The translations under genes and the position numbers were made by a program. From the NCBI GenBank assembly GCA_036346275.1, contig CM070723.1:26356176-26420175 (forward strand): a stretch of 64,000 bases of DNA. The letters run 5' to 3'. Position 1 is the stretch's first letter, and every line of letters begins with the position of its first letter. Of the stretch, positions 46,841-58,068 are shown one piece after another. The notes under the pieces are model-generated. The model was not told where the DNA came from and made no database searches. It saw only the letters and a list, made by a program, of their open reading frames with translations. Origin of the DNA: Otatea glauca (lineage: Eukaryota > Streptophyta > Magnoliopsida > Poales > Poaceae).

Positions 46841-47218
46841 GTGTTGCCAGATGTGCAGAATGGATTTGATATTTATTGCGATGCTTCAAAGCAAGGCTTG
46901 GGATGCGTGTTAATGCAAGAAGGCAAAGTCGTTGCTTATGCGTCGAGACAGTTAAGACCGCATGAAGTGAATTATCCAACGCATAATTTGGAGTTAGCTG
47001 CCGTAGTGCATGCTTTGAAGGTATGGCGTCATTATCTCATAGGAAATAGATGTGAGATATATACAGACCATAAGAGTCTGAAATACATATTCACTCAAGC
47101 AGATCTGAATATGAGACAGCGAAGGGGGCTAGAGCTAATTAAGGATTTTAATGTGGGAATTCCTTATCATCCCAGAAAAGCCAATGTGGTAGCAGATACT
47201 CAGTCGGAAGAGCCATAG
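46841..47218 (+). CDS. Chromovirus RNase H domain
   Basis: An open frame of 125 codons has the full set of Ty3/gypsy RNase H motifs: FDIYCDASKQGLGCVLMQ (first Asp), PTHNLELAAVVHALKVWRHY (Glu) and IYTDHKSLKYIFTQADLNMR (second Asp). It ends at a stop just after ANVVADTQSEEP, where the family continues to integrase. The enzyme removes RNA from the RNA-DNA hybrid. It lacks its own start because it is part of a polyprotein. Confidence 0.85.
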   Translation: MLPDVQNGFDIYCDASKQGLGCVLMQEGKVVAYASRQLRPHEVNYPTHNLELAAVVHALKVWRHYLIGNRCEIYTDHKSLKYIFTQADLNMRQRRGLELIKDFNVGIPYHPRKANVVADTQSEEP

Positions 47219-47325
47219 CGCAAATCTGTTGTCAATGGAGGATCAACGAGCTATGCAAGGAATTTGAAGCTAAGGTTGGAAGTCGTTCAAAGGAATGGTA
47301 GTCTGACCGAAGTAAAGCCAACACT

Positions 47326-48447
47326 TTGGAGGATCAGTTAGAGAAGGCCAGAAAGATGATGATAAGATTTCTAAGATCAAGGCTAAAAAAGGAGGAAGGC
47401 CTAGCCGTGGATTTCACTCTAGATGAGCAAGGAACCATTTTCTTCAAAGGCCGAATTTGTGTACCGGATATAAAGGAATTGAAACAGCTGATTCTTAAGG
47501 AAGCTCACGATTCCAAGTACTCAATTCATCCAGAAAGTGCTAAGATGTACCAGGATTTGAAAGAGAGATTTTGGTGGCCTAACATGAAGCGTGAAGTAGC
47601 TGAGCATGTTGCTTTATGCGACGTATGTCAGAGAGTAAAAGCCATGCATCAAAGACCCGCTGGTTTATTGCAGCCGTTGAAAATTCCGGAATGGAAGTGG
47701 GAGGAAATCGGAATGGACTTTATCACCGGTTTACCTAATACTCAGAGGGGTTACGATTCCATTTGGGTTATTGTGGATCGTCCCACGAAGGTCGCCCATT
47801 TTATCCCAGTAAAGACCACTTATTCGGGAGATCGTTTAGCGGAGTTGTACATGTCAAGGATTGTATGCTTGCATGGAGTGCCCAAGAAGATTGTGTCAGA
47901 CAGAAGTACCCAATTCACCTCAAGATTTTGGAACAAGTTGTATGAAGCAATGGGGACTCGTCTGAATTTCAGTACAACATATCACCTGCAGACAGATGGT
48001 CAGACTGAAAGAGTAAATCAGATTTTAGAGGATATGTTGAGAGCTTGTGCTCTAGCTTATGCTACGTCGTGGGATAAAGGTTTGCCATACGCAGAGTTCA
48101 GTTACAATAATAGCTATCAAGCTAGCTTGCAGATGTCACCATTTGAGGCGTTGTATGGACGTGCTTGTCGTACTCCGTTAAATTGGAATGAAACAGGAGA
48201 GCGTTTGGTTTTCGGGCCAGATATCCTCGAGGAAGCCGAAAGTCAAGTCGCAATGATCAGAGAAAGGTTGAAGATAGCACAGTCAAGACAGAAAAGCTAC
48301 GCAGATAACCGTCGTCGAGATTTGAGTTTTGAACCAGAAGATCATGTGTATCTCAGGGTTACCCCTCTTAAGGGCGTTAAAAGATTTCATGTTAAAGGAA
48401 AGCTTGCACCAAGATACGTGGGTCCGTTCAAGATTTTGAGTCGTTGA
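47326..48447 (+). CDS. Chromovirus integrase
   Basis: A 373-codon open frame. The HHCC zinc motif is complete (HDSKYSIHPES...CDVCQRVK). The catalytic core has GMDFITGLPNTQRGYDSIWV (first Asp), IVSDRSTQFTS (second Asp; the usual Gly after R is Ser) and QTDGQTERVNQILEDMLRAC (Glu). The C-terminal part includes EDHVYLRVTPLKGVKRF and APRYVGPFKI. It ends at a TGA (48445-48447) that replaces a codon; the same frame continues into the chromodomain-like part. Confidence 0.9.
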   Translation: MEDQLEKARKMMIRFLRSRLKKEEGLAVDFTLDEQGTIFFKGRICVPDIKELKQLILKEAHDSKYSIHPESAKMYQDLKERFWWPNMKREVAEHVALCDVCQRVKAMHQRPAGLLQPLKIPEWKWEEIGMDFITGLPNTQRGYDSIWVIVDRPTKVAHFIPVKTTYSGDRLAELYMSRIVCLHGVPKKIVSDRSTQFTSRFWNKLYEAMGTRLNFSTTYHLQTDGQTERVNQILEDMLRACALAYATSWDKGLPYAEFSYNNSYQASLQMSPFEALYGRACRTPLNWNETGERLVFGPDILEEAESQVAMIRERLKIAQSRQKSYADNRRRDLSFEPEDHVYLRVTPLKGVKRFHVKGKLAPRYVGPFKILSR

Positions 48448-48756
48448 GGAGAGGTAGCTTATCAGTTGGAGTTGCCTCAGTCTTTGGCAGGAGTGCATGA
48501 TGTGTTCCATGCGTCGCAGCTCAAGAAATGTCTCAGAGTGCCAACAGAGCAAACCCCGTTGGATGCAATAGAGCTGCAAGAAGATTTGACGTACAAAGAG
48601 CAACCGGTCAGAATTTTGGATGTTATGGAGCGCAAGACCAGAAACAAGTCTATTCGCTTTTGCAGAGTTCAGAGGAGCAATCATTCCGAAAGTGAAGCCA
48701 CTTGGGAGCGAGAAGAAGATTTGAAGTCAGAATTTCCGAACCTATTCTCTAGTTAG
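48448..48756 (+). pseudogene. Integrase C-terminal chromodomain-like region
   Basis: It continues the integrase frame after the TGA with GEVAYQLELPQSLAGVHDVF and LKKCLRVPTEQTPLDAIELQ. It then shows EQPVRILDVMERKTRNKSIR and NHSESEATWEREEDLKSEFP, the group II chromodomain pattern of plant chromoviruses. This part is thought to guide insertion to chromatin. It would need readthrough of the TGA to be made as a fusion. Confidence 0.8.
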
Positions 48757-48784
48757 CCCAGAATCTCGGGTCGAGATTATGTTA

Positions 48785-48796
48785 AGGGGGGAGGTT
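48785..48796 (+). promoter_or_regulatory. Polypurine tract
   Basis: AGGGGGGAGGTT directly precedes the 3' LTR. It primes plus-strand DNA synthesis. Confidence 0.85.
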
Positions 48797-51700
48797 TGTA
48801 ACATCCCAAAAAATTTGCCCAAATATTATTTTATTGCTTAAATGTGCACTTATGATTTTCTGGAATTTATTTGGATTTTTCTGGATTTATTTCAATTAAT
48901 TTTAATTCAACTTTATTGCCCTTTTATTCAAATCTATTTAAATCTGTGCAAAGTTAAAATAAAGTTTTGCAAAAAATATTTTATTTGAGTCAAGGATGTC
49001 TCAAAGTATTTTTGAGAATTTTCTGGGATTTTTCCTGATTATTTATTTGCCTAAAATCAATTAAGTGAATTTCTAGATTTATTTAAAATAATAAAGTTTT
49101 AAAAATCCTTTGCAACAGTATTGGGCCGAAGCCCAATACTGTGCGCGTGAGGCCAGCTTCGGGCGGCCCAATCGGCCCGTCTCAGTAAACCCTAGCCGCT
49201 ATGGATCTGCGCCGTTGATCTTGATCGGGCGCTCGAGATTTGTCCGCGTGGTCGAGCGCCCTGAGCCGTCGGATGAGCGCCGCGTGTACGCCCCGGATGA
49301 AGCCGCGTCGCCTTCCCGAGTCGCCGCTGGAGTCCGTCGCCGCCACGGAGCCGTCTTGAGTTCGTGCGCGCCGCCTTCCGTCTGACTATTTAAGGAACCG
49401 ATCGCGGTAGCTGAAATCCCTACCTCGCGCGCCCATCTGCTGCAAGCCCGAGCCTCGAGTCATCGCTGCTCGCACGGAGGAGCTCGCGGAGTTGGATTGA
49501 CACGTCGCCTCGGTTTGGCCTTCGCCATTGCCGCCGGTCGAATCGGCTTCGGATCCGAGACCTCCAAGCTGCGCCGCGTCGAAGTGGGGTGGTTTCGTCG
49601 CGTTTTGGTCACCGGAGCACTACGCCGCCGCCTTCGTCCTCAGCGCCGGCGAGAGACCGCCGCCGCAGCACCATCGGGGAGCTTCGACTGCCATCAACCG
49701 TTGCATCATCGATTGACGTTTAGATTCAGCCGCGTGTTCTCGGTGAGCCATAAAACCTTCGTTAATCGCTGTCCGTTGGATCTAAAAGACGCGCTTGTGA
49801 TCTTGCCGCGTGTGCATCGGTCGGCAACCGTCCGATGGGATCTGAGTGCGCCAGATCACGCCGCCGCCTGCGACCAATCGGGAGCCGACGTGTGGCGGGC
49901 GCAGAGGCCGAGGCGCCATGGACCGCGTCTGCGGTGAACCAACCGGACACCGTGGGCCGGGTCTATGCACCGGAGCCACGTGGCAAGCCCTGATTGGCTG
50001 ACGCCAGGGCTGACGTCACGCTGACGTCATAAATCGCTTTTTCAGTATAAAAATAAATCTGTTAATTTCGAATTTCTGATTTTAGCAATTTCAGTATTTA
50101 TTTCAAACTTCAAAAGGCTATATCTTTTGCAATTTAACTCGGATTTGAGTGATTCAAATTTCCAAAAATTTGTAAAATTGAAATATATTTAATGGTGAGT
50201 TTTATTTTATTTTTGGAGTTCAATTGCTCTCTGTTTTGGCATTTATTTTCTTTTCTTCTTCGGTACGCGTAGACGTTGAATTGTGCGACGCTTCGGAGGA
50301 AGATCCAGCAACTCAAGAGTAAGTTCCAGAACCAGATTAGGACCTATTCCAAGGCAAGTTGTGCTTTGATCATGTTGAACCCATGTTTATAAAAATTGCT
50401 ATGTTTGTTTTACCCTGTTGCATATATTTCAAATATACAACTGTTTTAAATTAGATTGGGTTTAGCTAATATACCTGATTGATCTACACCCTACCTTGTC
50501 ATTGTATGCCATGATCCATTGTCACCCTAGATTGGTTAAATATAGTTGGTTAATAATTATAATCAACATTGGAGGATTAGTTCGTATTAGTTGCTTAGCC
50601 ATGCCACGTCATCACATGTGTCAGAATCATTGATAATAAATCTTGATTAATGGAATATGGAACAATATTATGAACTTGTGTGTCATGTGGAATCGCACGA
50701 TGATATTGAGTTGTTGTGGCGAGTCATGTCACGCAATGATGTTGAATTGTTGATGGCATGTGGTGCTTGGTAATCAACTGGGTGATAATTACTTAGATTG
50801 GGGCAAGTGACAAGGGGCGAGTATGCCAAGGTGGGCCCAATGGGCAGAGGGTATGTGGATGTCTTGCCCTGATCACTCTAAGGACTTAACCTTGCAAGCC
50901 TTTGACCTGAGTCAATCATGCAACCACATGTCTGGTATGGGCCAGCCTAGCTGATTAATTTGCAATGTCTTAACTTTGGTACTATCTTGGTCGGTGTGAG
51001 TTCCCGAGTTATGGTGTAATTCAAATGGCGCAAGAGGGGGGCCCTGGTTGTGGTTTTCAGACCCACCAGTGTTGAAACCTTAGCGGGTAGTACAGGATTA
51101 AGCCAGAGCATTTTAAAGGCTTTGTCATGATCTCTTCGCCGACACACCAAAGGAAGTGTGTTAATTGCATGGCACCAAAAGACGATCATGTCGTGTGGGT
51201 AAAGTGCATAACCTCTGCAGAGTGTGAAACTATTCGGATAGCCGTGCTCGCGGTATTGAGCAATGCTCGGGAATTACAGTTAAGGATTAGCTTAATTAAA
51301 TGGACAATTTGGTTGGGATGGCGGAATGCCATGTGGAAGATGGAATTTGACTTAGGATTGGAAACTTGGTTTACTTGAGAAATACTGAATCTATTTATTA
51401 TAGTTATTTGTTTTACAGTCTCTGTAATCTATCTATTATACTTGTTTATAAATGCTGCTTATTGCAAAATAGCCATGATAGCCTATCCTTTGGAATAAGC
51501 CCTGCATATAGTTACATAGAATTGCATTCTGTGCACAACTTGTTGAGTGCTTTAAGTACTCACCCTTGCCAACAATAACCTCACCAGTTCAAGAGTCTAC
51601 ATCAATCTTTGGAGGAAAGATTCGGAGGAGACGAATGTTTAGGGCGCAAGCCTTGTCGATTACTGTGGTATCTTGAGGGGTTGTCTACGTTTTCATTCAT

Positions 51701-51916
51701 TGCGATTTAATATATTATTCAGCCTTGCGAGGCATAGTCATGTAAGAGGACCATAAGGTCATTCAACTAGTAGTATGTATCATATGATGTCTTTCATAAT
51801 ATTTCTACTATGTATGATTGTGATATTTACTGATGTTGAGCCTGTGTGCACTAGTGTGATCCTGGATTAGTGCAGTATACACAGAGGGTCCGGATTTGCA
51901 TGTTCGGGTCCCGACA
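48797..51916 (+). repeat. 3' LTR of the chromovirus (3120 bp)
   Basis: Nearly identical to the 5' LTR. Differences include small indels in the GC-rich core (49350-49550) and a perfect palindrome, CAGTATTGGGC-CGAA-GCCCAATACTG at about 49117-49142, of which the 5' LTR keeps only part. It ends at the ATGAC duplication. Confidence 0.93.
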
Positions 51917-52955
51917 ATGACTCTAAGAGTGTTTTAAAGTTGATTTCGCGACATTTGGCTATTATTCGAGGTGTATTCATAGAAGTGATCATTAGTGTCT
52001 AACATGGACTTAGTTCGAATTTACACAATCATAATATATTTTTTCATACACAGCAAGGATATTATATTTCAGGTTACTAGGACTTAGTTTTGTCAAATTT
52101 GATGTCCATTTGTGAAAGTTATAACTATTCGAATTATACAGGTATTGATACTTCGACTACTAAACATTTACTATTTTCTATGGTAAACCTTAAATATTTT
52201 TATACATCTGGGATCCTTGTAATGTCAGGAGTATAACAAAACTAAGTTTGCCATGAATTGATTTCATTTAATCTATATTCTAACTATTTGATTTTCTATG
52301 CATATATATATATATACATTTTGCACTTGGGTTATTTCATATTTTTCAAGAGAACTCAAATCAAGTTTATTTCTTAGTTATCTTGGCAAATTCAGCTATT
52401 CTACTGCCATGCTACTAGTTAGAAACAAATTTTACTTATTTTAGATTTATTTTATATAAGTTATGCATATTTGAATTTCTAGTGTATTGAATGCAATCTT
52501 TAATAGAAAGTAGTTCAAGCATAAATGAAATTTAAATATTTTTATATATTTGAACTTCTGGAAGCATAAGGATTCCATTAAATTGGTTTCATTCAATTCT
52601 AAGTTTGTTTGCAGAATTTTATTTATAGCACGTCTTTAGGCCTTTCATTCAAATTTGAATTTCAAATTCACCCAGTGATCATTTTCAAAATATTATTGCA
52701 TATTCTAAAGGTACTTGATTTTACATGAATATAGAAATTCATTTCACTGGAATTGGAATAAAAATGCAGAAGTTATCACTATATGAATTTTGGTCAGTTA
52801 GTAAACGCTTCAAAAAGGTGGAATACGTTTTCTTACTACGGATACGCCTTTTGCCTGCGCCTGCTTCCAGCTAGTATGTTTGCCTTTTCTTAGTAAAAGG
52901 TATATGAACCCAAAAAAATGAGTATATATAAACGATGCTAGCTAAATAATGTTAC
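51917..52955. other. AT-rich, no gene seen; possibly RadA gene intron
   Basis: About 1 kb of AT-rich sequence with a TA microsatellite at about 52298-52318. On the minus strand it lies downstream of the last RadA exon found, so it may be intron, but I found no next exon. Confidence 0.45.
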
Positions 52956-54294
52956 CTCAATATCCGTACTAGAGTATACGTACAAGTTTCTAGACTTGAA
53001 ACTCATCCGGTCAGCCCTATTTCCAATTTGCTCGATGCTCTGGGGACAAAGTTACAAATCTGTATCAAAGAAAGTTCTAGGAAATAACAATAACATTTGA
53101 AAAATTAAATAATGAAGGCTATCAGAAGAGTGTCATATAGATCTGTAAAAGAATTTTTCATCAACCAGAAAACAAAATAGTTAAGGAGATGCAAATGATA
53201 GAGATTGGAGAATGCTATTACCAACCTCCTCACCACACACATACACAACAGGAGAAGACTCATCGACATTGATGCCCTCAGATACAATATAAGCAAGCTA
53301 CAGGACCCCAAAAAAAAAGTGATATCAGTTTCAAAAAGTTAAGGAATTCTGTACAGAAAATCCCAGTGTCTGAAAACTCAAAATGTAACAAACAAAGTAG
53401 ATAAAATAATAAAATTCCAAAAGAATGTGATAGATAAATGAATGCATGGATCTTAATGGCTTGTGAACACAAGAAAAAAGGCAGACCAAACTATCATTGA
53501 ATAGTTCAATGTGTATATTTACTTGTAACAACAATGAACTTTTGCCAACACCTGGGTCCCCACCTACTAAAACCAAGGAGCCTGCCAAACCATATGCGTG
53601 ATTACAATCCATGACATACAGTAGGTGATACATTGATGCCGTGGAGTAACAAAAGCTTCATGTGACATGTTACATGTACTTTTTTTCAAATAATATGACA
53701 AACGTAACAAAAAAATAGAATGGCACAAGATGGGAAGAGAACTTTGTACGCCCAGACTCACACTACAATGATAACATTGATCTGAAACTCATACTTATTT
53801 TGGTATATGACTTATCCTATAGTTGGTACTTCGCCACATTACACATACAGAAGAAATGAACATCGACAACATTTGGAATGAGTGCAACATGTAGGGAACA
53901 AGATGTGAATTTCAAGCCAATTCAATAAACATTGCAACAACAAAACAATCTAGAATTGCCAATCAAATTGAAAACACATAACTCAATAGCACATGGTTTT
54001 GATATATCTACAATATTATTAAAACGGTAGAAAAACGAAGCCACTATTTTCGCTCTCAAGGGCTAGAAATTACCAAATTAATCGGAGGGAAAAAACAAAG
54101 ATCTAAAAAATGTGACTTTATTTATTAATTTATAAGTATTTATATATATAGATTCGAATTTTAGCCCAAATATATAAGAAAATAATACATCTACCATATT
54201 AAAAATATTTATAAATAAAAGAATACATTTTAATTTTTACCAGGTCCCCACGGTGCCCCGCAGAGGACAACCCCTATCCAGGTTCCCCCACATG

Positions 54295-55818
54295 TAGGGG
54301 TGCAATCGGATCGGATAATTTCCGACCGACCGACCGGATGTGTTCGAATCGGATTCGGATAATTTTTTCAGATATTTTTCGGATTCGGTGTCGGCTTCGG
54401 ATTTTTTTTCGGATTCGGATTCGAGAAAGCACTATCCGTCGGATCGGGATATTCCGAACTTTTTTTTGGATATATCCGGACTAAATGCATCGGATATCCG
54501 GCTATCGCGCCGCCCACTGCCCCCAATACAGACCAAACAGTCCAAACCCTAGATCTGGACTCTTCTAGTCTCTGGGTCACACCCCATGCACTTAGCCCGC
54601 AAGGCTCGCCGGGGCCAGCTCCTGCCGCCGCCATCCACCCGTCTTGCCGACGCACCTTCGCCGCCCTCTGGCCTTCCCTCGGCCACCCTCCCTCCGGACT
54701 CCCATAGCCCCTCTCGCTGGCGCACTCCCGTAGCCCTCTGGCCTTCCCTCGGCACCTCTCCCTCCAACCTCCCGCCACCTCCCTAGCCTCGGCTGTCGGC
54801 GGGTCGTGTACGTCGGCGAGGCCGAGCTCATGCCGAACTAGTGCTCGAGCTCGAGATCTTGAGGAAGCTGGCCGCCCGGTGCACTGAGGCCGGGAGGAGC
54901 GTCTCGAGGCCGGGAGGAGCGTCTCGAGGCCAGGAGGAGCATCTCGAGGCCGGGAGGAGCGTCTTGCTCTTGCTCCCGCTTGGCGAGGCCTTCCCCCACG
55001 ACCTCCAGGAACAGCTCAGCTGGTTCATGGATGGGAGGTTGGTGCTATCTCCTCTTGCTAATGGAACGAATTTTAGCTGTTTGCTAGTTGTGATATATCT
55101 AGCTAAGCTACATACAGGCTGGGTTCTTGTTGTATAGACTACTACTATCATGACCATGCTGGCTAAGCTCAAATTGGAGCCCTAATTTTGATAATCTCCT
55201 TACCTGTTTTGGGGAATATAGTATTTCTATTAGAGCCATTGCAATTTATAAGCCTTCCAATACTTCCTTTTTATGAATTCTAACAAGTCTATGTTTTTTG
55301 CTTTTCAGAATTGATGGCAACAACTTAAGGTTGTACACATCTCACTTTAGGTATCGGCTGCTGGCGGAGTATGAACCTCTATTGAATTACTGTCGTGATA
55401 ATGGAATCAAGCTTGTTGCCTGTGGAACTCCACTTGAGGTAATCCATAATGGTTACTAACACTGTCCAGCAAGATTGCATGTGATCAATTCAGGCATACT
55501 TTTACCATCATAAATCTTATTCATTGATACTTCTGAGGTTGTAGACTAGTGACATCGTAGTCATTTTATATTAATTTACATTATTCCCACTTGCAAGCCT
55601 TTTCTTGTATTGTGTATTTTAGCGCTTTTATCTTAACCGACAAAAGTTATTTGATACTGTATCGATCCCGCTCAATATTCGATTCGAATCCATGACCGAT
55701 ATTATCCGCCGTATTCGTATCCGGTACTATCTGAATCCGATTCCGAATCTGACAAAAAATATGGTTTAGGATATGGAAAGAGCGTTATCCGACTGAATCC
55801 GATCCGATTGCACCCCTA
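54295..55818 (+). mobile_element. hAT element (1524 bp) carrying host gene exons
   Basis: It starts TAGGGGTGCAATCGG and ends CCGATTGCACCCCTA, the same terminal repeats as the element at 24119-24848. The flanks CCCACATG (54287-54294) and ACCACATG (55819-55826) make an 8-bp duplication with one mismatch. Both ends have many subterminal CGGAT/ATCCG motifs. The middle (about 54590-55450) is gene-like and encodes no transposase. This is a Pack-type arrangement: a non-autonomous transposon with captured exons. Confidence 0.9.
54806..55438 (+). pseudogene. Captured fragment of a ChaN-like (RETICULATA-RELATED type) gene
   Basis: Exon 1 (about 54806-55037) reads VYVGEAELMP, then after a frame break LELEILRKLAARCTEAGRSV and AFPHDLQEQLSWFMDG. 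Exon 2 (55309-55438) reads IDGNNLRLYTSHF and LLAEYEPLLNYCRDNGIKLV, then ACGTPLE. The intron has GT-AG borders, and the Arg codon split across it is intact. The pattern matches, from memory, the ChaN-like domain (PF04187) of plant RETICULATA-RELATED proteins, which are chloroplast proteins. A 20-bp unit (GAGGCCGGGAGGAGCGTCTC) is present four times at 54886-54965; three extra units add 60 bp and keep frame. The retained intron shows capture at DNA level. Confidence 0.75.
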
Positions 55819-56406
55819 ACCACATGAGGAGATCTCCCCCGGCTCCACCACCCATGGGGATTTTTCCAACGGGGAAATTTTCATCCCTAATTGTGTCGGA
55901 CCAGATTATAACGGTGCAGATTAATTAGATACAAACATGAGAAAGAAAGAACTACACTGTCGTGGTGGGTCCAGATTACAATGGTGCAAACTAATCGGAT
56001 ACAAATATAAAAGCTGTTGCTATTGTTGTATAGGAAATACAATTATATTTCCATCATAAGAATAAGAGTTATATAAAAGTACAATTCTATGTTCGATATA
56101 AGCACATGCATTGTAGTATCTAGCCGTGCAATTGAGCAGGAAATTCGGCTAGTTCACTATGTGGTACAGATTGTTCATTTTGGCGCTTATTTCAAAAGGC
56201 AAAAGAACATAGAACTATAAAAAAAGTGTCGTTCAAATGTCATCATATTTACTAATACATGGTTGTTGTAGGCAATTTAAAAGCTTTGGTGGAACTGCAA
56301 GATGCATGTCAGGGTTTGGAATTCATATAGATACAATCCCTAATCCTACAACTGACACAAGTTTCCTTCCAACAAGTACCAAGAAAGTTCTGAGTAATTT
56401 TTCTAC
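55819..56406 (-). other. Remaining RadA intron sequence
   Basis: AT-rich sequence between the hAT element and the RadA exon at 56407-56462. No other feature seen. Confidence 0.5.
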
Positions 56407-57548
56407 CAGGAACAATGCCACCCCCAAGCACCCGAGCAACCTCCATTCCGAAGCTCCCTGACCTACAAGTAAGACACACTCATGCACGTCATCAGCTAAT
56501 AATGGAAAAAATCTTCAGTGAGGTACAAAGCAATTGCATTGCATATTGAATACTGAATACTTACTAAAGCCGTTGCCCATGTTTGCACAGAACAATCATA
56601 AAATTCGATAATCTTAACATCATTTATTTATACAATAGTTTAGAGAAGAAACTAAGGAAGCTGGCGTTTCACCTATGTTATACAATCCAGTTGCCATTAT
56701 ATACAAAAACATTGAACTGGGGTGAGAAATGTTACAGCGGTATGCACCACTCCGCCTGGTCAACCCCCTTGGTCACCTCCTGAAGGCTCTGGGCATCATC
56801 TTCTTGCTCTTCTGCGGAATCCACGACCGGACTGCGTGGTGCGACCACTCATCGGCGGTGGTATCAGGCTACGGGACATACTTGATCACGGTCCCCATCG
56901 TCTGGCAATGTCGGCACACACCCCACCACGGTGAAGAGCCCCCGTAGTGGCTGCACATGTATGAGACCCTCTATTATCTTAATGCATACTTAGGATTCAA
57001 GTTAAAGTAAGAACTCTTCCATTGCTTTAATCCAAATATGTGCATTATATTCCTAATTCATATATTAAATGAATGCACACTTCTAGGGGGAGTTGATAAT
57101 ATAACTTGACGTTTCAATTGTATTGATCTATGTCCTCTTGCTATATAATATAAAGGATCAAGACTTTGAAACAATCTTTTGAGTATATATATAACTTGTG
57201 TAGTTGAAATATATTCATGCTAATATAGGATAAACTCATATGCAATCTAAGATTGATTATGTGCATATTGGTTCCAAAGTCCAATTTTCTATATGCACAT
57301 ATCAAATGGAGTTTATTCTATAGTTGATGGTCTCAAATGTATTGATCCCTTTCCATCACTCAAATATATTGGATCATTACTTTCCATCAAATTGAGTATA
57401 TGAAACTTGTGTAGTGATATATACTCATGTCAATTTAAATAAGTTTAAATTGAGTTCGGTTGTCTCTAAATCAATCAAAGAACATTTCATCATGTGTTGA
57501 TGGTGTCTCTTTGTTGATTTAAGACAAGCGAAAAGTTCTTGAGTATAG

Positions 57549-58068
57549 TGTCGACTTTTGTAGTCGGCAATGAATTTATGGCGTAGGCGCTGGATCTTAA
57601 ACTCGAAGGTCACACAAGACAGGGATTTATACAGGTTCAGGCCCTCAGCGATGGAGGTAATACCCTAATCCTGTGTGCTGGGATTATGTGGATCTCTTGG
57701 ATCGAAAGTGCTCAAAGCGCTATATGCTCTGAGCAAAAGATGGCGCTTTGTGCCTGGATGATTGGATGCCTCTATTGCTGCCTGTCCTCACCCTTATATA
57801 GTAGGGAGGGGGCGGCTTATAGAGTCCCGATCGGTTAAGAGATTTCGATCGGTTACAAGATTCTAGTCGGTTACAGGATAGAGTTTACATCTTTATCTAC
57901 CCTATTAACGACTCGGATTACAACCGTATCTATCATATCTAAATATAAGTTCAACTTCCTTTAGGATATGTCCCCCTTGCGCACGACAGCAGGGCCTGAC
58001 GCGGGGAGTATCTTCTGAGCCTCCCTCTTGGGCCTGTCATGAGGGTACCCGGGTTCTTATATTCCACA
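57549..58068 (+). mobile_element. Solo LTR (520 bp) of the gypsy family at 1-6729
   Basis: It runs from TGTCGACTTTTGTAGTCGGC to TATTCCACA, flanked by a perfect TATAG duplication (57544-57548 and 58069-58073). It aligns throughout with the LTR at 6184-6729 (reverse strand). A TATA-like CTTATATAG is at 57791. The internal region was lost, presumably by LTR-LTR recombination. Confidence 0.88.

Larger units (their letters stand above)
40247..51916 (+). mobile_element. Ty3/gypsy chromovirus (Tekay/Del-like), complete, 11.67 kb
   Basis: Direct LTRs at 40247-43358 and 48797-51916 both run from TGTAACATCCC to GGTCCCGACA. The flanks are a perfect ATGAC duplication (40242-40246 and 51917-51921). An initiator-Met primer binding site, gag, protease, RT, RNase H, integrase, a chromodomain-like C terminus and a polypurine tract follow in the usual Ty3/gypsy order. 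The two LTRs are very similar over 3.1 kb, so insertion is fairly recent. In contrast, gag, protease and RT are heavily mutated. Lineage placement is from motif memory. Confidence 0.95.
52956..56950 (-). pseudogene. RADA: RadA-type DNA repair ATPase gene, 5 exons found, broken
   Basis: RadA helps recombination repair by driving branch migration; plant versions act in organelles (family knowledge). Minus-strand exons with GT-AG borders and compatible phases are: 56736-56950 (zinc-finger end, PWWGVCRHCQTMGTVIKY, and DQAEWCIPL), 56407-56462 (GMEVARVLGGGIVPG), 53523-53581 (SLVLVGGDPGVGKSSLLLQ, the Walker A loop), 53226-53297 (EGINVDESSPVVYVCGEE, Walker B region) and 52956-53039 (SIEQIGNRADRM, then SRNLYVYSSTDIE). 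The family's VVYVSGEE has Cys for Ser here. The first exon holds a TAG at 56869-56871 and a one-base frame break near 56783-56790. The 2.8-kb intron between 56407 and 53581 holds a hAT element. Later exons and the start were not found, so it is a decayed or partial copy. Confidence 0.85.

Noticed and set aside
49497..49937. 146-codon frame in the chromovirus 3' LTR
   Set aside because: It lies in the GC-rich LTR core. The corresponding region of the 5' LTR is disrupted by small indels, so it is not a conserved protein.
54007..54035. TCTACAATATTATTAAAACGG as a Helitron 5' end
   Set aside because: The start resembles Helitron ends, but I found no matching CTAG 3' end with a hairpin, and RadA exons lie on both sides.
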